From an uncultured Clostridia bacterium (lineage in GTDB: Bacteria > Bacillota > Clostridia > Oscillospirales > CAG-272): a stretch of DNA of 16,546 nt. Positions 1-7,521 of this stretch are shown piece after piece; positions within the stretch are counted from its first letter, which is position 1; the number at the start of each line of letters is the position of its first letter. A program made the translations under genes and the position numbers. The DNA is taken from NCBI GenBank assembly GCA_904501865.1, contig CAJGCF010000033.1, positions 1 through 16,546 on the forward strand. Reading direction: 5' to 3'. The notes under the pieces were generated by a model. That model saw only the letters and a list, made by a program, of their open reading frames with translations, was not told the origin of the DNA and did not search any database.

Positions 1-1062
1 GAGGGGCCGTCCAAGGCAGCCGAAGCAATAATCCAACAATGGCAATTTAACGGAAAACCACAATCAAAATGGCTGTTTGAAGTACAAAGCGCGGGATATT
101 TCAGCATCAAGTCCCCATACAGCAGTAAATATATCGGTGTTGATTCCACTGCAACTACAGTAATACGGCAATATGATACGTCAAGTGATTACACACTGTG
201 GCGATTTGTAGAAACAACGTCGGGAAATTATAAACTAATTTGCAAAGCCACTGAGTCAAGCGGAAATGTATTGGCGGTGCCGCTTAATGCAAACAGCAAT
301 GGTACAAATCTCACTATGATCCCATATACTGATGATACGAATTATAGGGATGAGTGGGATTTTAAAATTCAAAACGGAACATTAAAAATTAACATAATGG
401 TTGATACGGCTTATGGTTTAAGATACCCGGATTACTTGACCAAGATATCCAATAGCATGTCGGAAATCAAATTGAAGTTTCTTGAGTACTATGGAGTATT
501 AATAGATTTCTCTGAATTATCAAACTTTGTTTCATGGGGAGATTATTGTGACCAATTAAGCGGTGGAACTTATTCCACTTGTTGCCCTCATGGGACTAAT
601 ACCGATTGTAATAATTCCCAAGGGTTTAACAATATAAATGAAGAATTGCATCACAAGAATTTCTATAATATAATGTATCGCATTACCCCTCCAGATATTA
701 GCGTAAATGTTGCGGTCGTTTTTGTTGGTCACAAATATTGTCGCGATGATTCTAATGGGCAGCATCACTTTGGCGGCATAAATGGTCTAGCTAAGCGCTC
801 TTCAGGATTTTGTATGATAACTAACGTGACCTCGGAGTTGAGTGAGAGAAAGACAATTATGCATGAATTGGGTCATTTATTTACAGCAGGTTTAGACCAT
901 TATGGGGCTAATGGTCCTTCAACTCAAGATAAGGGAGAAGGCTATAGTAGTTTATGTATTTACGGAGAGGATAGAGAAAGCCCTCATGTTTTAAATAACT
1001 TAATAGTTTGTGATGGGTGCAAGGCCACGATCAAGGCAGCGGCAGATAAGTTTAATCACTGA
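1..1062 (+). CDS. Ricin-type lectin / metzincin-like zinc protease, 5' end missing
   Basis: The reading frame is open from the first base, so the gene starts before the window and 353 C-terminal residues are visible. Residues about 14-122 look like a ricin-type beta-trefoil carbohydrate-binding module: W-containing repeat ends recur at residues 14 (QQWQF), 67 (LWRF) and 119 (EWDF), about 53 residues apart. The rest is a cysteine-rich domain with a zinc-protease signature, HELGHLFTAGLDH, from residue 288, followed by SSLCIYG and, 17 residues after that Cys, a CxxC pair (VCDGC). This order recalls archaemetzincins, but the third His is two residues further on than in HExxHxxGxxH, and the expected Met after the Cys is not there. 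The likely role is a secreted, glycan-anchored protease; a signal peptide would lie outside the window. The gene is AT-rich compared with genes after position 2000. A lipoprotein gene follows 25 bp downstream. The fold is fairly clear; the substrate is unknown. Confidence 0.75.
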   Translation, partial: EGPSKAAEAIIQQWQFNGKPQSKWLFEVQSAGYFSIKSPYSSKYIGVDSTATTVIRQYDTSSDYTLWRFVETTSGNYKLICKATESSGNVLAVPLNANSNGTNLTMIPYTDDTNYRDEWDFKIQNGTLKINIMVDTAYGLRYPDYLTKISNSMSEIKLKFLEYYGVLIDFSELSNFVSWGDYCDQLSGGTYSTCCPHGTNTDCNNSQGFNNINEELHHKNFYNIMYRITPPDISVNVAVVFVGHKYCRDDSNGQHHFGGINGLAKRSSGFCMITNVTSELSERKTIMHELGHLFTAGLDHYGANGPSTQDKGEGYSSLCIYGEDRESPHVLNNLIVCDGCKATIKAAADKFNH

Positions 1063-1087
1063 CACATATCAATTTGGGAGGTAGCTA

Positions 1088-1813
1088 ATGAGATTAAAAG
1101 TAATGATTCTCGTGATATTGGTTTTGCTTTGTTTGTTGTGTGCGGTATCGTGCAATTTGACAGATACAAACATCAATAATTTAGAAGACAGTTTAACTGA
1201 ATCTAGTTACGCGAAAGACACAAATACGGATAATGAGGATCTGGATATTGATGCAGAATCAATTTATTTGACTTCTGTTGAAGAATATTATAAATTTATA
1301 GAAACAGACGTTATGCCAAATGACTTTATAACGTATGACATGCTTAAAGATATCGGAGATCTACAGAGTTTTGTTATTCCAGATAGAGATTATTTATCGT
1401 ATTACGGATATCATTTGTCGGACGAAAACGGATTTTTGATAGACGTATTCATTACACATCTTGAGGAAGCCGAAAAGGGTAGTCTTGTTGCAACGGATAC
1501 GGTACAGTTACAAGCTAAGCCTATAGAGGGATTTCTGTACGGGAAAGAGTTTGACAATAACAAAGTGTTTTATAATGATATTCAATATACCTATAGTTCT
1601 AATGGTTCTTTACGTTATATTACCACTATTATCAACAGTGTGAAGATAAGTATAAGTCCGAGCTCAATCTATGACAGTGATTTGGGAAAAGTTGTAGAAT
1701 TGGATTTTGTTGATTACAAGCCATCAACTGAAAACTTAATAACGTATTTGATTTCGGGAAATGAAGATAATGTGGACATTGCACGTTATCTGGCAGGTAA
1801 GAGTCAAAAATAA
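1088..1813 (+). CDS. Putative lipoprotein of unknown function
   Basis: This encodes 241 residues. The N-terminus MRLKVMILVILVLLCLLCAVSC is a charged start, a hydrophobic stretch and a cysteine at residue 22 in a near-consensus lipobox (AVSC), so the product is probably an exported, lipid-anchored protein. After the Cys comes an acidic, Asn/Thr/Ser-rich linker to about residue 55, then a soluble domain that I do not recognise; it has no catalytic motif I can see. A good ribosome-binding site (GGGAGG) lies about 7 bases before the ATG. The gene is 25 bp after the lectin-protease gene, on the same strand and with the same AT-rich composition, so the two are probably co-transcribed. It could be an accessory or inhibitor of the protease, but only position suggests this. 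Confidence 0.75.
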   Translation: MRLKVMILVILVLLCLLCAVSCNLTDTNINNLEDSLTESSYAKDTNTDNEDLDIDAESIYLTSVEEYYKFIETDVMPNDFITYDMLKDIGDLQSFVIPDRDYLSYYGYHLSDENGFLIDVFITHLEEAEKGSLVATDTVQLQAKPIEGFLYGKEFDNNKVFYNDIQYTYSSNGSLRYITTIINSVKISISPSSIYDSDLGKVVELDFVDYKPSTENLITYLISGNEDNVDIARYLAGKSQK

Positions 1814-1814
1814 A

Positions 1815-1910
1815 AGGTGATCAAAAATTGTGGCTGCTTCACTTAGCGCAGAACAAAAGTCACCTCCAGGAGCTTAGACAAAAAACAACTTAAAAATATA
1901 GTTTTTGTCT
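1815..1910. other. Intergenic stretch with two weak stem-loops
   Basis: The gap after the lipoprotein gene has an AGGTGA/TCACCT pair (1815-1820 with 1860-1865) enclosing about 40 bases, then a 9-bp perfect stem AGACAAAAA/TTTTTGTCT (1876-1884 with 1902-1910) with a 17-base loop. Both are AT-rich or short and may be chance. They could add to termination or mRNA 3'-end stability. No ORF is visible here. Confidence 0.3.
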
Positions 1911-1919
1911 TTCAAATGT

Positions 1920-1950
1920 GGAAATCCGCCGATTTTTTCGGCGGATTTCC
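1920..1950. terminator. Bidirectional intrinsic terminator between the lipoprotein gene and prfB
   Basis: A perfect 13-bp stem, GGAAATCCGCCGA with TCGGCGGATTTCC, encloses a loop of five T. It lies between the 3' ends of two convergent genes. The U-run after it on the + strand is weak (CTATTTT), and there is little on the - strand, so it may act partly by blocking convergent transcription. Confidence 0.75.
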
Positions 1951-2001
1951 CTATTTTATGTGGATTTTGTTTTGGCTAAATGAAGCTGCCTCAATGATTT
2001 T

Positions 2002-3111
2002 TTATTTCTTTGCGTTCATCTTTAGGTAGGCGTTGATGAAGCCGTCGATATTTCCGTCCATAACGGATTGGATATTTCCGTCCTCGTAGCCTGTTCTTGT
2101 GTCCTTTGCGAGTGTGTAGGGCATAAATACGTACGAGCGTATCTGCGCGCCCCACTCGATGTTGGTCTTGTTGCCTTGAATTTCCTCAATGGTATCAAGT
2201 CTCTCACGGAGCTTTATCTCCATAAGCTTTGCCTTGAGCATCTTGAGTGCCGTTTCCTTGTTCTGAAGCTGGCTTCTCTCTGTCTGACAGCCGACCACGA
2301 TTCCCGTAGGCTTGTGCACGATACGGATAGCCGAGTCGGTCTTGTTGATGTGCTGTCCACCCGCGCCCGATGAGCGGTGAGCGGTTATCTCAAGATCCTC
2401 GTCGCGAAGGACCACGTTGTCAACGTTTTCAAATTCGGGCATTACCTCGATAGAAGAGAAGGAGGTCTGTCTTCTGCCTGCTGCGTCAAACGGAGAAACT
2501 CGCACAAGACGGTGAACGCCGTTCTCGCTCTTGAGATATCCGTAGGCGTTGAGTCCCTCGACCATAATGGTAGCCGACTTTATACCTGCGGCATCTCCGT
2601 CAAGCCAATCTATGAGCTTGACCTTAAATCCTGATTTTTCTGCCCAACGAGTTATCATACGGTAGAGCATCTGCGCCCAGTCCTGCGCCTCGGTGCCGCC
2701 TGCGCCCGGGTGGAATGAAACTATGGCGTTGTTTTTGTCATATTCCTCGCACAAGAGCACGGAAATGCGCTCCTTTTCGGCAGTTGCCTCTATCTCTACA
2801 AGCTCGCTCTGCACCTCGTCAACGCTGTCCTCGTCGTTCTCCTCAATAGCCATTTCGGCAAGAGCGATAGCGTCCTCAAGTCGAGCACAAAGCTTTTCAT
2901 ATCCCTCGATAGTATCCTGCGCCTGCTTTATTTCTTGAGTTATTTTATTCGCGGAGTCAGGGTTGCTCCAGAAATTCGGGTCAAGAGTCATAGCCTCAAG
3001 CTCGGCAGATCTTGCTTTGAGGTCGTCTACTCGGAGCGCGTGTCCGAGCTCCTTTATGTCCGCACGCAAGGCGACAAGCTTGTGCTTAGCTTCTTCAAGT
3101 GCTATTATCAT
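2002..3111 (-). CDS. prfB: Peptide chain release factor 2
   Basis: RF2 recognises UAA and UGA stop codons in the ribosomal A site and triggers release of the finished peptide. The SPF stop-codon-reading tripeptide is present (RVSPFDAAGRRQTSF), as is the catalytic GGQ loop (SSGAGGQHINKTDSAI) that enters the peptidyl-transferase centre. The length, about 369 residues, fits the family (about 365). Many bacteria make RF2 through a programmed +1 frameshift at an in-frame UGA near codon 25; here the matching stretch (GHALRVDDLKA) reads straight through, so that autoregulation is absent. I chose the ATG at 3111 because GGAG lies 6 bases before it; a TTG one codon upstream (3114) is too close to that site. 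A hairpin just before the Shine-Dalgarno and a promoter at 3178-3206 precede the gene. Confidence 0.97.
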   Translation of the reverse strand: MIIALEEAKHKLVALRADIKELGHALRVDDLKARSAELEAMTLDPNFWSNPDSANKITQEIKQAQDTIEGYEKLCARLEDAIALAEMAIEENDEDSVDEVQSELVEIEATAEKERISVLLCEEYDKNNAIVSFHPGAGGTEAQDWAQMLYRMITRWAEKSGFKVKLIDWLDGDAAGIKSATIMVEGLNAYGYLKSENGVHRLVRVSPFDAAGRRQTSFSSIEVMPEFENVDNVVLRDEDLEITAHRSSGAGGQHINKTDSAIRIVHKPTGIVVGCQTERSQLQNKETALKMLKAKLMEIKLRERLDTIEEIQGNKTNIEWGAQIRSYVFMPYTLAKDTRTGYEDGNIQSVMDGNIDGFINAYLKMNAKK

Positions 3112-3126
3112 CAATATCTCCGTTCC

Positions 3127-3150
3127 TTTTCGCCAAATGATCGGCGAAAA
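3127..3150 (-). promoter_or_regulatory. Leader hairpin next to the prfB ribosome-binding site
   Basis: An 8-bp perfect stem (TTTTCGCC with GGCGAAAA) with an 8-base loop lies in the prfB 5' leader and ends about 7 bases before the GGAG site. It could influence ribosome access or mRNA stability. The structure is seen; the role is inferred. Confidence 0.4.
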
Positions 3151-3177
3151 TATAAATTACACAATAAATCACTCTAT

Positions 3178-3206
3178 ATTATATCACATAAGATGGCTTT
3201 TTGCAA
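3178..3206 (-). promoter_or_regulatory. Sigma-A type promoter for prfB
   Basis: Read on the - strand: -35 TTGCAA (3201-3206), a 17-base spacer, and -10 TATAAT (3178-3183). The -10 box is perfect and the -35 has four of six consensus bases. The start of transcription would be near 3171, giving a leader of about 60 bases. Confidence 0.7.
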
Positions 3207-3308
3207 GAGAATTTTTACAAATTATTGCGCTTGGGAAAATTATACTCGCGACACGCCCGAGCACGCGACAAAATTCATCAAAACAAGGCAAAAATATATG
3301 AGCCGCCC

Positions 3309-3337
3309 TTGACTTTTAGGCGTGAAAAGGGTATAAT
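3309..3337 (+). promoter_or_regulatory. Sigma-A type promoter for the DUF1858 gene
   Basis: TTGACT (3309-3314), 17 bases, TATAAT (3332-3337). This is close to full consensus and 38 bases before the next start codon. It is divergent from the prfB promoter, about 100 bp away; the stretch between the two holds no gene. Confidence 0.8.
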
Positions 3338-3375
3338 ATAAAGTGATAAAATATATTTAAAGGAGGAGCTTTAGA

Positions 3376-3576
3376 ATGAAAGTAACAAAAGAAAGTATTA
3401 TCGGCGATATCCTCGATTATGACAGAGGAACTGCAGAATTTTTCTTTGCTATCGGTATGCACTGTCTTGGCTGTCCCGCATCTCGCGGAGAGTCCATTGA
3501 GGAGGCTTGCGCGGTGCACGGAACTGACGCGGATGAGCTCGTTGCAAAGATAAACGAGTACCTTGCCAACAAATAA
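3376..3576 (+). CDS. DUF1858 redox-disulfide domain protein
   Basis: This small protein of 66 residues is one DUF1858 domain, the family described as the hybrid-cluster-protein-associated redox disulfide domain. It starts with the typical MKVTKESIIGDILDYDRGTA, followed by GMHCLGCPASRGESIEEACAVHG. The CxxC pair (Cys29, Cys32) and a third Cys (Cys44) would be the redox or metal-binding residues. Members are found in anaerobes; the exact role is not established. Expression should be strong: a near-consensus promoter and AGGAGG just before the ATG. A terminator follows directly, so it is probably a single-gene transcript with some read-through into trmK. Confidence 0.9.
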   Translation: MKVTKESIIGDILDYDRGTAEFFFAIGMHCLGCPASRGESIEEACAVHGTDADELVAKINEYLANK

Positions 3577-3589
3577 TAGGCAAAAAACA

Positions 3590-3613
3590 AGATTTCCGCC
3601 TCGGCGGAAATCT
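3590..3613 (+). terminator. Intrinsic terminator-like hairpin after the DUF1858 gene
   Basis: An 11-bp stem, AGATTTCCGCC with GGCGGAAATCT, and a 2-base gap (effective loop of four). It is followed by TCAATATT rather than a T-run, so termination may be partial and allow read-through into trmK. No separate promoter is clear before trmK. Confidence 0.6.
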
Positions 3614-3643
3614 TCAATATTGATGATTTGAGGGAGAGTGACT

Positions 3644-4318
3644 ATGCTTGACAAACGGCTTCGCGCGGCGGCAGAGCTTGTGCCCGTGGGGGCAAGGCTT
3701 GCCGATATAGGCAGTGACCATGCGTATCTGCCGATAGCGCTGTGTCTTGAAAACAAAATAGAGTGCGCTCTCGCTTCTGATATAAACGAGGGGCCCGTAG
3801 CGGCGGCGGTCGCCAATATAGGCAAAAACGGTCTGTCGTCGCGCATTACTGCGATACGTGCGGACGGACTTGGCGGCGCGCGGGATTTTTCACCCGACTG
3901 CATTACGGTGCTTGGAATGGGCGGCGAGCTTATCGTGTCTATACTTGACGCGGCGCCGTGGATAAAAAAAGAGGGAATAACCCTCATACTTCAGCCTATG
4001 ACGCACGCAGAGACAGTGGCAAAATACCTTGCGGCGCAGGGCTTTGCTGTAAAAAAAGAGACTATCGTTATGGAAAATGGCCGTGACGACAGGATATACC
4101 GCATCATCTGTGCGGAGTACGACGGACAGATAAGAGAGCTGTCCGAGGCGGAGGCATGCGTGGGAGTTCTTGACGAGAACAGACTTGACGGTGATACCAG
4201 AGCCTACGTAAGCAGATGTGTACGCAGCCTTGAGACCAGAATGAATGGCAAGATGGCGGCAGGACGGGACTTTTCATACGAGGAGGAGCTTATCCGCTCT
4301 CTATCGCGTTACCTTTGA
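3644..4318 (+). CDS. trmK: tRNA (adenine(22)-N1)-methyltransferase TrmK
   Basis: TrmK (B. subtilis YqfN, DUF633) methylates N1 of adenine 22 in tRNA, using S-adenosylmethionine. The SAM-binding motif LADIGSDHAYLP is at residues 19-30, followed by ASDINEGPVAAAVANI, LGMGGELIVSIL and LILQPMTHAETVAKYL, which match the family in order and spacing. The 224-residue length is normal. I chose the ATG at 3644 over the GTG at 3638 because AGGGAG lies about 7 bases before the ATG but only one base before the GTG. The tandem with a Nif3-family gene downstream is the conserved Firmicutes yqfN-yqfO arrangement. Confidence 0.92.
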   Translation: MLDKRLRAAAELVPVGARLADIGSDHAYLPIALCLENKIECALASDINEGPVAAAVANIGKNGLSSRITAIRADGLGGARDFSPDCITVLGMGGELIVSILDAAPWIKKEGITLILQPMTHAETVAKYLAAQGFAVKKETIVMENGRDDRIYRIICAEYDGQIRELSEAEACVGVLDENRLDGDTRAYVSRCVRSLETRMNGKMAAGRDFSYEEELIRSLSRYL

Positions 4319-4347
4319 CAATAATCCGAGTAAATGGAGAAGCATAT

Positions 4348-5133
4348 ATGAAGGCTATCGAATTTTATCAAAAGCTTTGTGAATACATACCTACGTCTCT
4401 TTCTTGTGAATGGGACAAGGACGGTCTTGAGTCCTGCCCCGAGCCTGACAGAACGGTAAAAAAGGTACTCGTCGCCCTTGACGTTACCGACGAGGTAATA
4501 TCAAAGGCAGCAGACGAGGGCTTTGACGTAATACTCTCGCACCACCCGATATTTTTCGGTTCGCTTATGGGTATCAATGCTACTCTGCCAGCGGGCAGAC
4601 GCGCGGTAAAGCTTGCGCAGAACTCTATATCCGTAATGTCATTCCATACCCGTCTTGACGCGCTTGATGGAGGAGTAAACGACACTCTTGCGGAGCTTCT
4701 GGGGCTTGAGAATATAAAAACTGTCGATGGTGACAAGGATAGGATAATGCGCATAGGAGAGCTCAAGTGCGAGATGACGGCAGAGGAATTCTGCATTTCC
4801 GTAAAAAAATCCCTTTCGACCGCTGATTTGGCGGGTGGAGCCGGCGTGGCGCTTTTAAGCGCAGGCAGACCTGTCAAGAGAGTAGCTCTGATAGGCGGCT
4901 CGGGCGGAGATTTTGTCGAGATGGCGGCGACGGCGAGAGCAGACACCTACGTTACGGGAGATATGAAATATCATCAGTATCTCTCATCGTCGGATTATAA
5001 TATGAATCTCGTGACGGCAGGTCATTTCTTTACCGAGTATCCCGTGTGTAAGGTCCTTGCAGAGAAGGCATCGAGCGCGTGTCCCGAGGCACACGTTGAG
5101 ATATTCTTCTCAAATAAAATAGTATCCCTTTAA
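4348..5133 (+). CDS. Nif3-like dinuclear metal centre hexameric protein (YqfO family)
   Basis: Nif3/DUF34 proteins form toroidal hexamers with a two-metal site; the physiological reaction is not settled. The metal ligands are visible: DVILSHHPIFF (His65, His66), SFHTRLDALDGGVND (His100, Asp104) and, near the C-terminus, GHFFTEYPV. The 261-residue length suits the single-module form without the extra PII-like insert of the longer B. subtilis protein. I chose the ATG at 4348 because GGAGA lies 7 bases before it; the frame also opens at a TTG at 4315 overlapping the trmK stop, but with no good site. Only 29 bp after trmK, so almost certainly co-transcribed with it. Confidence 0.92.
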   Translation: MKAIEFYQKLCEYIPTSLSCEWDKDGLESCPEPDRTVKKVLVALDVTDEVISKAADEGFDVILSHHPIFFGSLMGINATLPAGRRAVKLAQNSISVMSFHTRLDALDGGVNDTLAELLGLENIKTVDGDKDRIMRIGELKCEMTAEEFCISVKKSLSTADLAGGAGVALLSAGRPVKRVALIGGSGGDFVEMAATARADTYVTGDMKYHQYLSSSDYNMNLVTAGHFFTEYPVCKVLAEKASSACPEAHVEIFFSNKIVSL

Positions 5134-5161
5134 ATTAAGCTTGAAAGGTTGGTTTATATAA

Positions 5162-5848
5162 ATGACGTACGTAGTTGCAAATCTGCACGGCTGTTATACA
5201 AAATTTAAAAAGCTTGTTGAGACCATATCCTTCAAGGAAAGTGACATAATGTACGTACTTGGAGATATAGTTGATTATGGCGACGAGGTAATGGAGCTTA
5301 TCGGTGACCTCAGCGTAAGATATAACGTGTACCCCATCGTTGGAGAGCACGACTATACTGCTGTGAAGATGCTGTCAGGATTTGAAAAAATGCTCAAATC
5401 GGGTGAGACTCCCGACAAAAAATTCATCACCAAGATGACCGAATGGGCGGCAGACGGAGGGCAGGTCACGCTTGATTCCTTCCGCACGCTTGACGCCGAG
5501 ATGAGAGAGGGTATTATAGATTACCTCTCGGATATGACGCTCTATGAGGAGGTAGAAGTGGCAGGCAAGCAGTATCTGCTCCTTCACGCAGGTATAGCGG
5601 ACTTTTGTGCCGATGCAGACCTTGACTCTCTTGAGCCGGAGGCATTTTTCTCCGAGCCTCTTGACCTTACCAAAAGGTATTTCGAGGACAAGACCGTGAT
5701 AGTAGGACATAACCCCACCACCGAGGATAACGGCGGAGACGGCAAAATATTCTACGGCAACGGGAGTATAGATATAGACTGCGGAGAGGCACGTGGCGGC
5801 TGCCTTGGCTGTCTGCGCCTTGACGACGGTAAGGAATTCTATATCTGA
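5162..5848 (+). CDS. Calcineurin-like metallophosphoesterase, altered metal ligands
   Basis: The 228-residue protein has the serine/threonine phosphatase (PrpE/ApaH-like) layout: ANLHGCYTKF at residues 6-15, LGDIVDYGD at 33-41, VGEHDY at 60-65, LLLHAGI, and VIVGHNPTTEDNG before a C-terminal IDIDCG. The family normally has DxHG at the first site and GNH[DE] at the third; here the first Asp is Asn (Asn7) and the Asn of GNH is Glu (Glu62). The other ligands are kept. It might use another metal arrangement, have low activity, or act as a binding protein. It follows the Nif3 gene by 28 bp; the ribosome site (AAAGG) is rather far from the ATG. The substrate is unknown. Confidence 0.85.
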   Translation: MTYVVANLHGCYTKFKKLVETISFKESDIMYVLGDIVDYGDEVMELIGDLSVRYNVYPIVGEHDYTAVKMLSGFEKMLKSGETPDKKFITKMTEWAADGGQVTLDSFRTLDAEMREGIIDYLSDMTLYEEVEVAGKQYLLLHAGIADFCADADLDSLEPEAFFSEPLDLTKRYFEDKTVIVGHNPTTEDNGGDGKIFYGNGSIDIDCGEARGGCLGCLRLDDGKEFYI

Positions 5849-5885
5849 TAGCACTACCTGATTTTACGTGGATAGGGAAAATACA

Positions 5886-7295
5886 GTGAACATAAAGAAA
5901 AATCAATTGATAGAGCTCCGCATTACCGACTTGAACAATCTGGGGTGCGGGGTCGCGCACTACCCCGACGAGAACGGGATAACCGTGTTCGTAAAGGGAG
6001 CTGTTACGGGTGACTTGGTGCTCGGTAAGATCATCAAGACCTCGTCGTCATACCTTGTCGCGCGGCTTGAGGAGCTTCTCGAGGCATCGCCCCACCGCGC
6101 CGATGTCCACAATGGACTCCGCAAAAGTCAGTGCAAGGCTCCTGCGTCCTGCGGTGGCTGCTGTTATAGGAGCATAAGCTATGAATATGAGCTTGAGCTC
6201 AAGAAAAATTACGTCAAGAGTGCCTTTCGTAAGGCGGGATTGCCTGACGTTGCCGTCGGTGACACCGCTCATACGGAAAAGGTCACGGGATACAGAAATA
6301 AAGGGCAATACCCTGTGCGAGAGGTGCAGGGTAGAGTTCGCGCGGGCTTTTTCGCGACCAAGACGCATAATCTGATTCCCTGCGAGGAGTGTATGCTTCA
6401 GCCCGAAATTTTCGGAGACATAGTGGCTTTCATTACCGATTTTGCCGAAAAAAACAGAATAAAAGCCTACGATGAGGAGAGCGGTGGCGGAACTTTGCGC
6501 CATATCTATCTCCGAATCGCAGAAAAAACAGGTCAGATAATGGTCTGTCTTGTAATCAACGCCGACAAGCTTGCTTGTGCGGACAAATTTGCACGTGAGG
6601 TCACCGAAAATTTTCCACAGGTCACGTCGGTGATGCTCAATATCAATAAGAAAAATACAAACGTTATTCTCGGCGACGAATTTGTCTGTATCGGCGGTAA
6701 TGATTATATAATTGACGAGCTTTGCGGCCTCAGCTTCAAGATATCCGCAGGCTCATTTTATCAAGTTAACAGAGATGCGGCAGAGCTTTTGTACGGCATT
6801 GCCCGTGACAGAGCAGAGCTTACGGGCAAGGAAATTCTTGCCGACCTTTATTGTGGCACGGGAACTATCGGACTGTCTATGGCGGATAAGGTCTCCCGCC
6901 TTGTCGGTGTTGAGATAGTAGCCGAGGCGGTCGAGTGCGCTAAGGGAAACGCCGCGCTCAACGGAATAGAAAACGCTTATTTCTTCTGCGGAGACGCATC
7001 GGACACGCGTGGAATTTTGGCGTCAGCGCAGGATAATCTCGGAGATTTCTGCCCCGACGTCGTGGTGATAGACCCACCGAGGAAGGGAACGACAGAGGAG
7101 CTCATCGACTACCTCGATGCGCTCTGTGTTCCAAGGATAGTGTACGTTTCCTGCAACCCCGACACTTTAGCCAGGGATTGCGCGTATTTTGTCAAAAAGG
7201 GATACTCAGTAGGCGAGGTCACTCCCGTGGATCTTTTTCCATCAACAGGACATGTTGAATCAATCGTTTGTCTCAAACGATTGATTCAACAATGA
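5886..7295 (+). CDS. rlmD: 23S rRNA (uracil-5-)-methyltransferase, RumA/RlmD family
   Basis: This family methylates C5 of uridine in 23S rRNA (U1939 in E. coli; RlmCD in B. subtilis modifies U747 and U1939), using SAM. An N-terminal TRAM-like RNA-binding domain (to about residue 65) is followed by the iron-sulfur cysteines C83-x5-C89-GG-C92 with a further pair at C166/C169, then FYQVN, the SAM motif ADLYCGTGTIGLSMA, VVIDPPRKG, and the catalytic Cys423 in YVSCNPDTLARD. About 469 residues, normal for the family. I chose the GTG at 5886 because AGGGA lies 7 bases before it; an in-frame GTG at 5868 has no site. The last codons, after HVESIVCLKR, lie inside a 16-bp palindrome whose second arm and following array may be foreign; the stop codon sits just past that arm. 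The choice among RlmD, RlmC and RlmCD specificity is uncertain. Confidence 0.9.
   Translation: MNIKKNQLIELRITDLNNLGCGVAHYPDENGITVFVKGAVTGDLVLGKIIKTSSSYLVARLEELLEASPHRADVHNGLRKSQCKAPASCGGCCYRSISYEYELELKKNYVKSAFRKAGLPDVAVGDTAHTEKVTGYRNKGQYPVREVQGRVRAGFFATKTHNLIPCEECMLQPEIFGDIVAFITDFAEKNRIKAYDEESGGGTLRHIYLRIAEKTGQIMVCLVINADKLACADKFAREVTENFPQVTSVMLNINKKNTNVILGDEFVCIGGNDYIIDELCGLSFKISAGSFYQVNRDAAELLYGIARDRAELTGKEILADLYCGTGTIGLSMADKVSRLVGVEIVAEAVECAKGNAALNGIENAYFFCGDASDTRGILASAQDNLGDFCPDVVVIDPPRKGTTEELIDYLDALCVPRIVYVSCNPDTLARDCAYFVKKGYSVGEVTPVDLFPSTGHVESIVCLKRLIQQ
7255..7289. repeat. 16-bp perfect palindrome across the rlmD 3' end
   Basis: TTGAATCAATCGTTTG (7255-7270), a 3-base loop, then CAAACGATTGATTCAA (7274-7289). 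The first arm encodes the conserved VESIV of rlmD; the second arm is its exact reverse complement and supplies the last few codons. It could work as a transcription or mRNA 3'-end hairpin, but no T-run follows. It abuts the hairpin array that begins at 7292. Confidence 0.85.
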
Positions 7296-7502
7296 ATTGC
7301 AACCTTGCGGTTGCATGAATTGGCTTCGCCATGAATTGCCTGCGGCATGAATTGCGCTGCGGCGCATTGGGGTTGCAATTCAATTCATGATGACAACGCC
7401 GTCAATTCATCTCAAAAAAAATGACGCACAGCGTCAATTCATGGAGCGAAGCGAGAAATCATGAAACGTAGTTTCAATTCATGACACGGAGTGTCAAATC
7501 AT
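7292..7502. repeat. Array of small hairpins with an inverted ATGAATTG spacer
   Basis: The 8-mer ATGAATTG occurs at 7292, 7315, 7331 and 7347. Its reverse complement CAATTCAT occurs at 7381, 7403, 7435 and 7475, with AAATCAT variants at 7456 and 7496. Between and partly overlapping them are short stem-loops of differing sequence: GCAACC/GGTTGC (7299-7314), GGC/GCC (7322-7330), GCC/GGC (7338-7346), TGCGC/GCGCA (7353-7366), TGAC/GTCA (7391-7404), TGACGC/GCGTCA (7422-7436), TGAAAC/GTTTCA (7462-7476) and TGACAC/GTGTCA (7482-7496). Loops are mostly 3-4 bases. The 8-mers in the two halves can pair with each other, so an RNA could fold into one long stem studded with side hairpins. This fills the gap between rlmD and the four-helix-bundle gene. 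Confidence 0.9.
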
Positions 7503-7521
7503 TTTAAAATGAGGAATTACG

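Noticed and set aside
7443..7455. Ninth hairpin of the array
   Set aside because: GAGCGAAGCGAG reads the same backwards (mirror symmetry) but is not self-complementary, so it does not form a stem like the other units.
7292..7502. CRISPR array
   Set aside because: The repeated part is only 8 bases, changes direction halfway, and the intervening parts are palindromes of 9-16 bases rather than unique spacers of 30 or more; no cas genes are present.
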